From the NCBI RefSeq assembly GCF_024437735.1, contig NZ_JANFQO010000013.1, forward strand, positions 1 to 64,000: 64,000 nucleotides of DNA. Direction: 5' to 3'. Position 1 is the first letter of the stretch, and each line of letters starts with the position of its first letter. Positions 57,543 to 64,000 of this stretch are shown here, one piece after another. The translations under genes and the position numbers were made by a program. The DNA comes from Tahibacter harae. Lineage in GTDB: Bacteria; Pseudomonadota; Gammaproteobacteria; Xanthomonadales; Rhodanobacteraceae. The notes under the pieces were generated by a model that saw nothing but the letters and a program-made list of their open reading frames with translations, made no database searches and had not been told where the DNA came from.

Positions 57543-58889
57543 ATGAAATACCTGCTGGCCGTCACCGGCCTGCTGTTGGCGCCGTTCGCCCAGGCGCAGA
57601 ACTGGAACCAGCTGCTGGGCGCCGCGCCCGGCCAATCCACCCGGCTGGCCGCAAGCCAGGCGCTGGACAACAGTGCCGACGGCAACATCCACGTACAGAC
57701 ACTCAGCACCGCCGGCAGCACGGCCACGGGCCGCCTGTACGCGCTCAACAGCAACGGCGCGCCGCTGACCGCGCTGACTACCAGCGCGCTGCAGCCGGCC
57801 AATGCCAGCACGGTCGCGCAGGCCGTGTCCGCGCGCAACGGCTACCGCGTCAGCTGGTATGACCGCGCCTACGGCGGCGGCGCGGTGCAATCCACGTTCT
57901 ATTCCTACTTCCCCGGCCAGGCCGTACACGAGCGCGTCACCGGCGTCAGCGGCCAGGCCGTCTTCGCTGCCAGCGACGGCAACGGCAGCGCGCTGGTGGT
58001 CTACGAGGATCCGCAGTCCTACCAGCGACCGCGCATGCTGCTGATCGGCGGCCCGCAGTTCGTGCTCTGGTCGCGCATGACCGGTGGCTGTCCGCTCAAC
58101 GATTTCCAGCCCGCCCGCATCCTCGCCGCCGATTTCCAGCCCGCGCCGGTGCCGCGCCTGACCGTGGTCGCGCGCTGCGAGGACACGCCGGCCAACGGCG
58201 GCGGCCAGATCATGGTGCGCAGCGTGGATCTGGCCGACGGCAGTACGCTGAGCAAGCGCCACAGCTGGCCCTATGCCGACAGCGCCGCGCCGGTCATCGG
58301 CGCCCGCGCGATAGGCCAGGGCCGCTTCGTGATCGAGCAGGCCGACAGCGCGAGCGGCGAACACGTGGCGCGCGTCATCAGCATCGACGGCGAGGAAGAC
58401 CCGCTCGCCATGCCGGGCCAGTTCCGCCTGCAGGACACGGTGCGCTTCCCCGGCGGCGCGCTGATCCCGACCATCGACGACGTGCGCAAGAACCTCGGCC
58501 TGCTGGTATTCGACGCCCAGCGCAACGACTGGACGGAGCTGCCGGAACTGGCTGATCTGGCCCGCACCCCTCTGGCCTGGGGCGCCACCGCCGCCGGCAG
58601 CATGGCCGTGGCCTACAGGCAGGCCCAGCCCGACCAGCGCGGCCCGGTGCAGCTGCGTGTCCTGAACAGCGCCGGCCGTGTGATCGCCAAGCGCGCCCTT
58701 GCCTATGCCAGCCAGGCCCAGGGCCGCATCGAGCTGCGCGGCCTGGCCGACGGTAGCGAGGCGTTGCTGCTTGCCGCCGATGTGGAACAGGCCGACGGCA
58801 GCGGCGCGGTCTACGTGGAGCAGTTCGTACCCGAGGGCGACGGCACGGGCGAGATCGAGATGCCTGTGATCGACCTACCCCGGCATTGA
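57543..58889 (+). CDS. Exported protein of unknown function
   Basis: A 448-residue protein with signal peptide MKYLLAVTGLLLAPFAQA and a good ribosome-binding site (GAGGGGAG). The mature part is rich in beta-strand-like segments (GSALVVYEDPQSYQRPRMLLIGG; GQGRFVIEQADSASGEHVARVISIDG; GLLVFDAQRNDW), possibly a propeller. Two cysteines (GGCPLNDF and ARCEDTP) may pair. No family recognised. It precedes ggt by 111 bases on the same strand. Confidence 0.72.
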   Translation: MKYLLAVTGLLLAPFAQAQNWNQLLGAAPGQSTRLAASQALDNSADGNIHVQTLSTAGSTATGRLYALNSNGAPLTALTTSALQPANASTVAQAVSARNGYRVSWYDRAYGGGAVQSTFYSYFPGQAVHERVTGVSGQAVFAASDGNGSALVVYEDPQSYQRPRMLLIGGPQFVLWSRMTGGCPLNDFQPARILAADFQPAPVPRLTVVARCEDTPANGGGQIMVRSVDLADGSTLSKRHSWPYADSAAPVIGARAIGQGRFVIEQADSASGEHVARVISIDGEEDPLAMPGQFRLQDTVRFPGGALIPTIDDVRKNLGLLVFDAQRNDWTELPELADLARTPLAWGATAAGSMAVAYRQAQPDQRGPVQLRVLNSAGRVIAKRALAYASQAQGRIELRGLADGSEALLLAADVEQADGSGAVYVEQFVPEGDGTGEIEMPVIDLPRH

Positions 58890-59000
58890 GGCAGTCCCGC
58901 CGACCCTAGACCATGGTCGGCGCCGTACCCAGCCGTCCTACCCATGGACGGCGGATCCGGCCGGCTTATGCTGCGGGTTTCCGCCCCGGGAGCACGCAGC

Positions 59001-60695
59001 ATGTCGCGATTGGCCCTAGCCTTGCTACTCACCCTGCCGCTGGCTGCCGCCGCGGCCGACCGCGTCACCGGAAAAGCCTTCGCCACGCGCTCGGAAGTCA
59101 TCGCGCCGCACGGCATGGTAGCGACCTCGCAGCCGCTGGCGACCCAGATCGGACTGGACATCCTCAAGCAGGGCGGCAGCGCGCTGGATGCGGCCGTCGC
59201 CGCCAATGCCGCCCTGGGCCTGATGGAACCCACCGGCAACGGCATCGGCGGCGACCTGTTCGCCATCGTCTGGGATGCGAAGACGCGCAAGCTCTACGGC
59301 TACAACGGCTCGGGCCGTTCGCCGGCGACGCTGACGCTGGAGTATTTCCAGCAGCAGGGCATCACGGACATCCCGCCCACCGGGCCGCTGCCGGTCTCGG
59401 TGCCGGGCTGCGTCGACGCCTGGTTCGCCCTGCACGACAAATTCGGCCGCCTGCCGATGAAGAAGCTGCTGGCGCCGACCATCGCCTACGCGCGCGACGG
59501 TTTTCCGGTCAGCGAGCTGATCGCCTGGTACTGGCAGCGTTCGGTGCCGCGCCTGTCGAAATATCCCGGGTTCAAGGAACAGTTCACCCGCGACGGCGTG
59601 GCGCCGGCCAAGGGCGAGCGCTGGCGCAATCCGTATCTCGCCGACACCCTGGAGGCCATAGGCAAGGGCGGCCGCGACGCCTTCTACAAGGGCCGCATCG
59701 CCGGGACCATCGGCGACTACATGAAAGCCAACGGCGGCTTCCTCAGCGCTGCCGACCTCGCTGCCCACCGCGGCGAATGGGTGGAGCCGCTGTCGACCAA
59801 CTACCGCGGCTACGACGTATGGGAACTGCCGCCCAACGGCCAGGGCGTGGCCGCGCTGGCCATGCTCAACATCCTGGAAGGCTACGATTTCAGCAAGATT
59901 CCTTTCGGCAGCGTGGAGCACGTGCATCTGTTCGCCGAGGCCAAGAAGCTCGCCTTCGCCGACCGCGCCCAGCACTTCGCCGACCCGGCCTTTGCCAAGC
60001 TGCCGCTGAAAGGCCTGATCGCCAAGGACTACGCCGCCGAGCGGCGCAAGCTGATCGGCGATACCGCGGCAAAATCGGTGGATGCCGGCCATCCGCCGCT
60101 GGACGAGGGCGACACCATCTACCTGACCACGGCGGACAAGGACGGCAACATGGTCTCGCTGATCCAGTCCAACTACCGCGGCATGGGCTCGGGCATGACC
60201 CCGCCGGGGCTGGGCTTCATCCTGCAGGATCGCGGCGAGATGTTCGTGCTCAAGCCCGGAAATGCCAACAGCTACGCCCCGGGCAAGCGGCCCTTCCACA
60301 CCATCATCCCGGCCTTCGTCACCAAGGGCGGCAAGCCCTGGCTCAGCTTCGGCGTGATGGGCGGCGCCATGCAGCCCCAGGGCCATGTGCAGATCGTGAT
60401 GAACCTGATCGACTTCGGCATGAACCTGCAGGAAGCCGGCGACGCCCCGCGCATCCAGCACGACGGCTCCACCGAACCTACTGGCCAGGCCACCGCCATG
60501 AGCGACGGCGGCGAGATCAACCTGGAAACCGGCTACAGCTGGGAAACCGTGCGCGGCCTGCTGCAGAAGGGCCACAAGGTCACCTATGCCGATGGCCCCT
60601 ACGGCGGCTATCAGGCCATCGCCTGGGACGAGAAGAACCAGGTCTGGATCGGCGCTTCGGAAAGCCGCAAGGACGGGCAGGCTGCGGGCTACTGA
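59001..60695 (+). CDS. ggt: Gamma-glutamyltransferase (glutathione hydrolase type)
   Basis: A 564-residue periplasmic Ntn-hydrolase. Signal peptide MSRLALALLLTLPLAAAAA. Catalytic threonine in GDTIYLTTADKDGN (Thr372), where autocleavage makes the large and small subunits; GGSALDAAVAANAALGLMEPTGNGIGGDLFAI and QSNYRGMGSGMTPPGLGFILQDRG form the donor site. ATG at 59001 chosen because it starts the signal peptide; an upstream in-frame ATG adds non-signal sequence. It can hydrolyse or transfer gamma-glutamyl groups from glutathione. Confidence 0.93.
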   Translation: MSRLALALLLTLPLAAAAADRVTGKAFATRSEVIAPHGMVATSQPLATQIGLDILKQGGSALDAAVAANAALGLMEPTGNGIGGDLFAIVWDAKTRKLYGYNGSGRSPATLTLEYFQQQGITDIPPTGPLPVSVPGCVDAWFALHDKFGRLPMKKLLAPTIAYARDGFPVSELIAWYWQRSVPRLSKYPGFKEQFTRDGVAPAKGERWRNPYLADTLEAIGKGGRDAFYKGRIAGTIGDYMKANGGFLSAADLAAHRGEWVEPLSTNYRGYDVWELPPNGQGVAALAMLNILEGYDFSKIPFGSVEHVHLFAEAKKLAFADRAQHFADPAFAKLPLKGLIAKDYAAERRKLIGDTAAKSVDAGHPPLDEGDTIYLTTADKDGNMVSLIQSNYRGMGSGMTPPGLGFILQDRGEMFVLKPGNANSYAPGKRPFHTIIPAFVTKGGKPWLSFGVMGGAMQPQGHVQIVMNLIDFGMNLQEAGDAPRIQHDGSTEPTGQATAMSDGGEINLETGYSWETVRGLLQKGHKVTYADGPYGGYQAIAWDEKNQVWIGASESRKDGQAAGY

Positions 60696-60714
60696 ATGCC
60701 GCGGCGGCGCCGGA

Positions 60715-60826
60715 CCTGATCATCTTCGCCGCCGGATTGCGGTAGTGAAGAAGAGCAGAGTCACGCGGCGGCTGTATTTGGGATCGGCCGTCCGTGCCCG
60801 CCGGCACGGAGGCCGGCCTGACTCTG
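60715..60826 (+). repeat. Structured repeat element, copy A
   Basis: A 112-base element starting CCTGATCATCTT, with outer inverted repeat GCAGAGTCA / TGACTCTGC and an inner hairpin CGGCC-x-CCGTGCC / GGCACGG-x-GGCCG with loop CGCC. A second copy is at 62236. The two differ much in sequence but keep the 5' block, the outer GAGT...ACTC pairing and an inner stem-loop at the same place. Confidence 0.6.
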
Positions 60827-60852
60827 CCCCTTTCCTTGCCGGAGTGATGGCC

Positions 60853-62052
60853 ATGTTCACCCGAATTGCCGCTGGCGTACTGCTGGCCCTGCTGATGGAT
60901 GCCGCCCCGGCGCAGGATGCGGCGGCGGCTGAGGATGCTACGGCGGTCGAAATGGAACTTGTTATCGCCGAAGCCAAGGCTATCCTGCAATCCCTTCCTA
61001 GGGTGTACGAGATAGCCGGGCCGGTCTTTCGCGATCTCAGCGTCAGCACCGCGCCGCGCGACTGGATGCTGGCTTCGCAGCTGCAGACGCTGCTGGATCC
61101 GCTCGATCCCGCCTACAGTGGCAAGGTGCGCGCCGAACTGCTGCGCAACGCGGCGGCGGCGGCGCCGGACGATGCCCTGGTACAGTGGGTGGCGATGACG
61201 GCCATGCCCGGCGACGGCGGCAAGGTGGGCTGCGCCGCACCCGCCGGCCTGCCGGCCAACATAGACAACGTGCTGCGCCTGGAAAGCGACAACGGCCTGG
61301 CCTGGCTGCCGGTGCTGAGCCACGCCTACCAGAACGACGACGCGCTGGGCATGGACGCGGCGCTGGCGCGCATGGCCGCGGCCGAGCGCTTCGACGATCA
61401 CGTAGATGATTTCGCCAAGGTACTGGCGCAATTCCATGCGGACCATCCGCAGTTGCTGCAGACCCTGAGCAAGATCGTGCGGGAGGCGGATCCACGCCAG
61501 CCGCCGCAGGAACCCGGCGACGAAGTCTCGGCAGAGGCCTTCGGGATCATGGAGGCGGAGAGAGTTTCTCCCTACCCGCTCCTGCTGCTGAGCGTCTGCG
61601 GCGGCGATCCGCAGTCGACGCCGTTGCAGCCCACGCGGCGCGCGATCTGCGCCGATGTGGCCCAGCGTATGCTGCGCCTGGGCAAATCGTCGGATCTACA
61701 GACGGCGGGACTGAGCCTGCTGCATCAGCTCGGCGAGCGGGATACGGCGGCTGAAGCCGCCGCGCGGGAATACCAGTGGCTGACTTCGGTGATTTTCCAG
61801 AGCCCCGACGTGGACAATGACGTCGCCGCCGAATGGCTGCGCAGCGGTAACGAACAGCAGGCAATGCGCACGGTTGCCCAGGCCCGCGGGCTGCCGCTGA
61901 CGCCGCCGCCGTTCTGGCAGCCGGAGGAGCTTTCTTACGATCCGGATGACGACGCCCTGGACGCGGACGAGGAAGCCGCGGACGCCGCCGCCGGAGAAAC
62001 TGATGCGGAAGCCGACCCATCCGCCGCCGCGCCCCCGGACGAGCGATTCTGA
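60853..62052 (+). CDS. Exported protein of unknown function between two repeat elements
   Basis: A 399-residue protein. ATG 60853 is preceded by GGAG at 8 bases and gives signal peptide MFTRIAAGVLLALLMDAAPAQ; the ATG two codons upstream is less well placed. The body is helical (TPR/HEAT-like spacing is possible, e.g. ALVQWVAMTAMPGDGG, LAWLPVLSHAYQNDDAL) with two Cys (GKVGCAAP and SVCGG), and the tail is very acidic (DPDDDALDADEEAADAAAGETDAEAD). No family recognised. Repeat copies lie on both sides. Confidence 0.72.
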   Translation: MFTRIAAGVLLALLMDAAPAQDAAAAEDATAVEMELVIAEAKAILQSLPRVYEIAGPVFRDLSVSTAPRDWMLASQLQTLLDPLDPAYSGKVRAELLRNAAAAAPDDALVQWVAMTAMPGDGGKVGCAAPAGLPANIDNVLRLESDNGLAWLPVLSHAYQNDDALGMDAALARMAAAERFDDHVDDFAKVLAQFHADHPQLLQTLSKIVREADPRQPPQEPGDEVSAEAFGIMEAERVSPYPLLLLSVCGGDPQSTPLQPTRRAICADVAQRMLRLGKSSDLQTAGLSLLHQLGERDTAAEAAAREYQWLTSVIFQSPDVDNDVAAEWLRSGNEQQAMRTVAQARGLPLTPPPFWQPEELSYDPDDDALDADEEAADAAAGETDAEADPSAAAPPDERF

Positions 62053-62235
62053 CCAGGCAGCCGTACTGGCGGCATTGACGCCCTTTGCTGCCGGGCGGCC
62101 AGGCGGCAACGCGTGCGCCCACGCGGGACAGCCGCAAACGCCATGGCCGGGGATTGTCCGGCCGAACCAGCGCCCGGGCCCATGACAACGGGCGCTGTCG
62201 TCGGTACCTGCCGCGCTTGCGCGGCTGCCGCAGTT

Positions 62236-62338
62236 CCTGATCATCTTTTCCGCCGCAATCCGGTTGGACATAAGCGGAGTAGCACGGCGGTCGAGCGGGC
62301 CAGCCGTGAGGGCTGGAAGGGAGGCCAGCCTGACTCCG
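62236..62338 (+). repeat. Structured repeat element, copy B
   Basis: A 103-base element, also starting CCTGATCATCTT. Outer arms CGGAGT / ACTCCG; inner hairpin CCAGCC / GGCTGG with loop GTGAG. Stem sequences differ from copy A while pairing is kept, i.e. compensatory change. It follows the unknown secreted-protein gene. Confidence 0.6.
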
Positions 62339-62762
62339 TATCTCGTCCAGGCGGTGGCCGGTGAGGTCTGTCCAGGCAGATCGGCGCCGCACGGGCGCCG
62401 CCGTACCGCGCCGTGTAACCCGCAGCGCGAAGACAGGTTCATCCCGCCTATGACCCACGCACCATCGCCATTGCCGGCAAGGCCGGGGATGCGTGACGTC
62501 GCAGGCTGCCGGCCGTGCCGTCAGCCCGGCAGCCATTCCCTGTTGGCCACCCAAATCGCGACGGCTGCTGCCATGAGCCTGCATCGCCTGCTGCGCGCCG
62601 GCCTGGGCCGGCGTGTCGCCCCGGTTGCATCAGCGAGCTGGGCGCGGCTGCCCGCAGGCGAATACCGCCGTATCCGCCGCAACGCGACCGGCTGCAATTT
62701 GCAGCCTTGTTGACACGGTGTACCCTCAGCCTGGGCCGTTTGCCCGGCGCGAGGACGCTTCG
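62339..62762 (+). other. 424-base gap before the ParA gene
   Basis: No conserved gene recognised. A 46-codon frame from ATG 62573 (MSLHRLLRAGLGRRVAPVAS...) ends in CNLQPC and has no known family, so it is not called. A TTGACA motif occurs at 62709-62714, but no acceptable -10 element stands at the expected spacing. Confidence 0.4.
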
Positions 62763-63392
62763 ATGCTGAAAGTCCTGATTGCGAGTTGCAAAGGCGGTTG
62801 CGGCAAGACCACGCTGGCGACGCATCTGGCGGCGCACTACGCGGTCGAGGGCAGGAACACCGTGCTGGTCGACTGCGACCGGCTCGCCTCCAGCCGGCAC
62901 TGGTGCGAACGCCGCGCCGGCCTGGCCAGCGCGGTACTGCCTATCGACGGCACCCGGCGCAACTGGCGCGAACGCCTGCCTGATGGCGTGGAGCGCGTCA
63001 TCGTCGATACCCCGGCCGGTTCCAGCGCCGACGACGTGGAAGCCCTGCTGGATTTCGCCGACGCTGTGCTGATCCCGGTGCTGCCGTCCCCGTTCGACCT
63101 GGAAGCCTGCGCCCCCTTCGTCGCCGCCGTGGCCGAACTCGGCCGGATCAAGCGCGGCAAGGTCGCCGCCGGCATCGTCGCCAACCGCCTGCGGCCGTGG
63201 ACCCACGCCAGCCAGGCCGCGCTGGAACAGATGCAGGGCTTCGCCCTGCCGGTGATCGCCAAGCTGCGCGACACCCAGGGCTACGTCGCCGCGACCGGCC
63301 TGGGCAAGAGCCTGTTCGACTACCACGCCGAGACCGTGCGCTCGCACCAGGACGACTGGAAGCCGCTGCTGAAGTGGCTGAAGAAGGTTTGA
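62763..63392 (+). CDS. Orphan ParA-family ATPase
   Basis: A 209-residue P-loop ATPase of the ParA/MIPZ group. Walker A KGGCGKTTL (from Lys10), LVDCDRLASSRHW, Walker B VIVDTPAGSS, and VAAGIVANRLRPW. The protein is short and has no ParB-like gene beside it (the genome's ParAB pair is at 53.4 kb). Such orphans position protein complexes, plasmids or flagella/chemotaxis arrays. Function not assigned. ATG at 62763 gives MLKVLIASCKGGCGKTT. Confidence 0.85.
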   Translation: MLKVLIASCKGGCGKTTLATHLAAHYAVEGRNTVLVDCDRLASSRHWCERRAGLASAVLPIDGTRRNWRERLPDGVERVIVDTPAGSSADDVEALLDFADAVLIPVLPSPFDLEACAPFVAAVAELGRIKRGKVAAGIVANRLRPWTHASQAALEQMQGFALPVIAKLRDTQGYVAATGLGKSLFDYHAETVRSHQDDWKPLLKWLKKV

Positions 63393-63563
63393 AGGCGGGA
63401 ATCCGGGGCTGCAGATCCGGCATTCGTGACCGCGGTGCCGGGTGCTGAGCGGTTGCGCTTCTGCGTTGCTGCCACGTTGCGGCTTCACCAGTCCCGAAAC
63501 CCGGATCTCCCATCCCGGGGCGCCCTTCGCGCAATCCTCACCGCGACCCGTCACACTGCGGGC

Positions 63564-64000
63564 ATGCGCCGGATCGCCCGCGGTTTCGTTCTGCTCATCA
63601 GTCTGTTTGGCGGCGCCGCCCTGGCGCAGGACCCGCTGCCGGCCGTGCGGGAGAAGCTGCGTGTCGAATTCGCCGGCCTAGCCGGCTCGCGCAAGGTGCC
63701 GGGGTTGTCCGTCGCCCTGGTCGTGGACGGCCAGGTGCGCTGGATCGAGAGCTTCGGCCATGCCGATCGTGCCAGCCGCCGCGCCCTGGGCAATGACACC
63801 CGGCATGCCCTGGGCGACCTGAGCAAACCCTTCATCGCCGCGCTGGCGCTGCAACTGGCCGCCGCGGGCAAACTGGAGCCGCAGGCGCCGGTCACGCGCT
63901 ACCTGCCGGATTTGCAGATCGCCGGCGGCGAGATGCAGGCCGTCAGCCTCGACCGCCTGCTCAGCCACCATGCGGGCCTGCCGCCGAACCAGCTCGCCGG
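63564..64000 (+). CDS. Beta-lactamase/PBP-fold serine hydrolase, 3' end outside window; nucleophile position is Asp
   Basis: At least 145 residues, cut by the window edge. Signal peptide MRRIARGFVLLISLFGGAALAQ. The first strand reads VPGLSVALVVDGQVRWIESFGHAD. At the SxxK position the sequence is DLSK (in LGDLSKPFIAAL), with Asp where the catalytic Ser of the other two family members in this window lies (SATK at 5738, SMGK at 13405). LLSHHAGLPPNQ matches the family. Either the enzyme is inactive, or the alignment shifts. The remaining motifs are outside the window. Confidence 0.75.
   Translation, partial: MRRIARGFVLLISLFGGAALAQDPLPAVREKLRVEFAGLAGSRKVPGLSVALVVDGQVRWIESFGHADRASRRALGNDTRHALGDLSKPFIAALALQLAAAGKLEPQAPVTRYLPDLQIAGGEMQAVSLDRLLSHHAGLPPNQLA

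Overview
The window is GC-rich, gene-dense bacterial chromosome. Gene content (PrlC-type oligopeptidase, XthA, SfsA, RlmI, RsmG-ParA-ParB, PA0069-type radical SAM protein, coniferyl aldehyde dehydrogenase, many secreted hydrolases, and secreted proteins ending in an 'IF-x-(D/N)-GF' tail) fits a gammaproteobacterium of the Xanthomonadales/Lysobacterales, most likely Rhodanobacteraceae-like (Dokdonella/Tahibacter type). That placement is inference from gene content. No rRNA, tRNA, CRISPR array, phage or insertion sequence was recognised.

Layout. 1-16.2 kb: a heptanucleotide tandem repeat touching a UPF0149-xth pair, then prlC, a cyclic-nucleotide/patatin phospholipase, a beta-lactamase-fold hydrolase, a CadC-like regulator, an aldehyde dehydrogenase, a gamma-class carbonic anhydrase-like protein, a frameshifted alpha/beta hydrolase, an ECF sigma/regulator operon, and ykgJ-aroE. 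16.5-18.9 kb: an S9 peptidase and a small membrane protein. 19.0-25.1 kb: a tightly overlapping six-gene operon which is the main discovery. 25.1-37.4 kb: DUF4126, radical SAM, secreted beta-propeller-type proteins, a 2OG-Fe(II) oxygenase, a large membrane protein, a zinc-ribbon/SPFH pair and fbp. 37.6-45.5 kb: large secreted proteins (Asp-box/P-domain protein, subtilase) with a VOC protein and a WYL regulator between them. 45.9-57.2 kb: rlmI, sfsA, hemB, a REC-REC-PAS-GGDEF-EAL protein, a small SPFH-like protein, rsmG-parA-parB, an ECF sigma/anti-sigma pair and a GT2 glycosyltransferase. 57.5-64 kb: secreted proteins, gamma-glutamyltransferase, an orphan ParA, a pair of structured repeats, and a serine hydrolase cut by the window end.

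The 19.06-25.06 kb operon encodes, in order, a class I glutamine amidotransferase-like hydrolase, a PEP-synthase-like kinase, a SAM methyltransferase, a nucleotidyltransferase, an APS-kinase-like P-loop kinase and a PAPS-sulfotransferase-like protein. The four core enzyme families match those that make activated phosphoramidate in Campylobacter jejuni: glutamine kinase Cj1418, CTP:phosphoglutamine cytidylyltransferase Cj1416, gamma-glutamyl-CDP-amidate hydrolase Cj1417 and CDP-amidate kinase Cj1415. I infer an O-methyl-phosphoramidate-like modification pathway, here without capsule genes and with a sulfotransferase-fold protein as candidate transferase.

Other points of interest are a pair of diverged, fold-conserved repeats flanking one secreted-protein gene, a perfect Shine-Dalgarno sequence followed by a four-codon ORF, a glutamine-amidotransferase gene without a conventional start codon, and a penicillin-binding-like hydrolase whose nucleophile position holds Asp.
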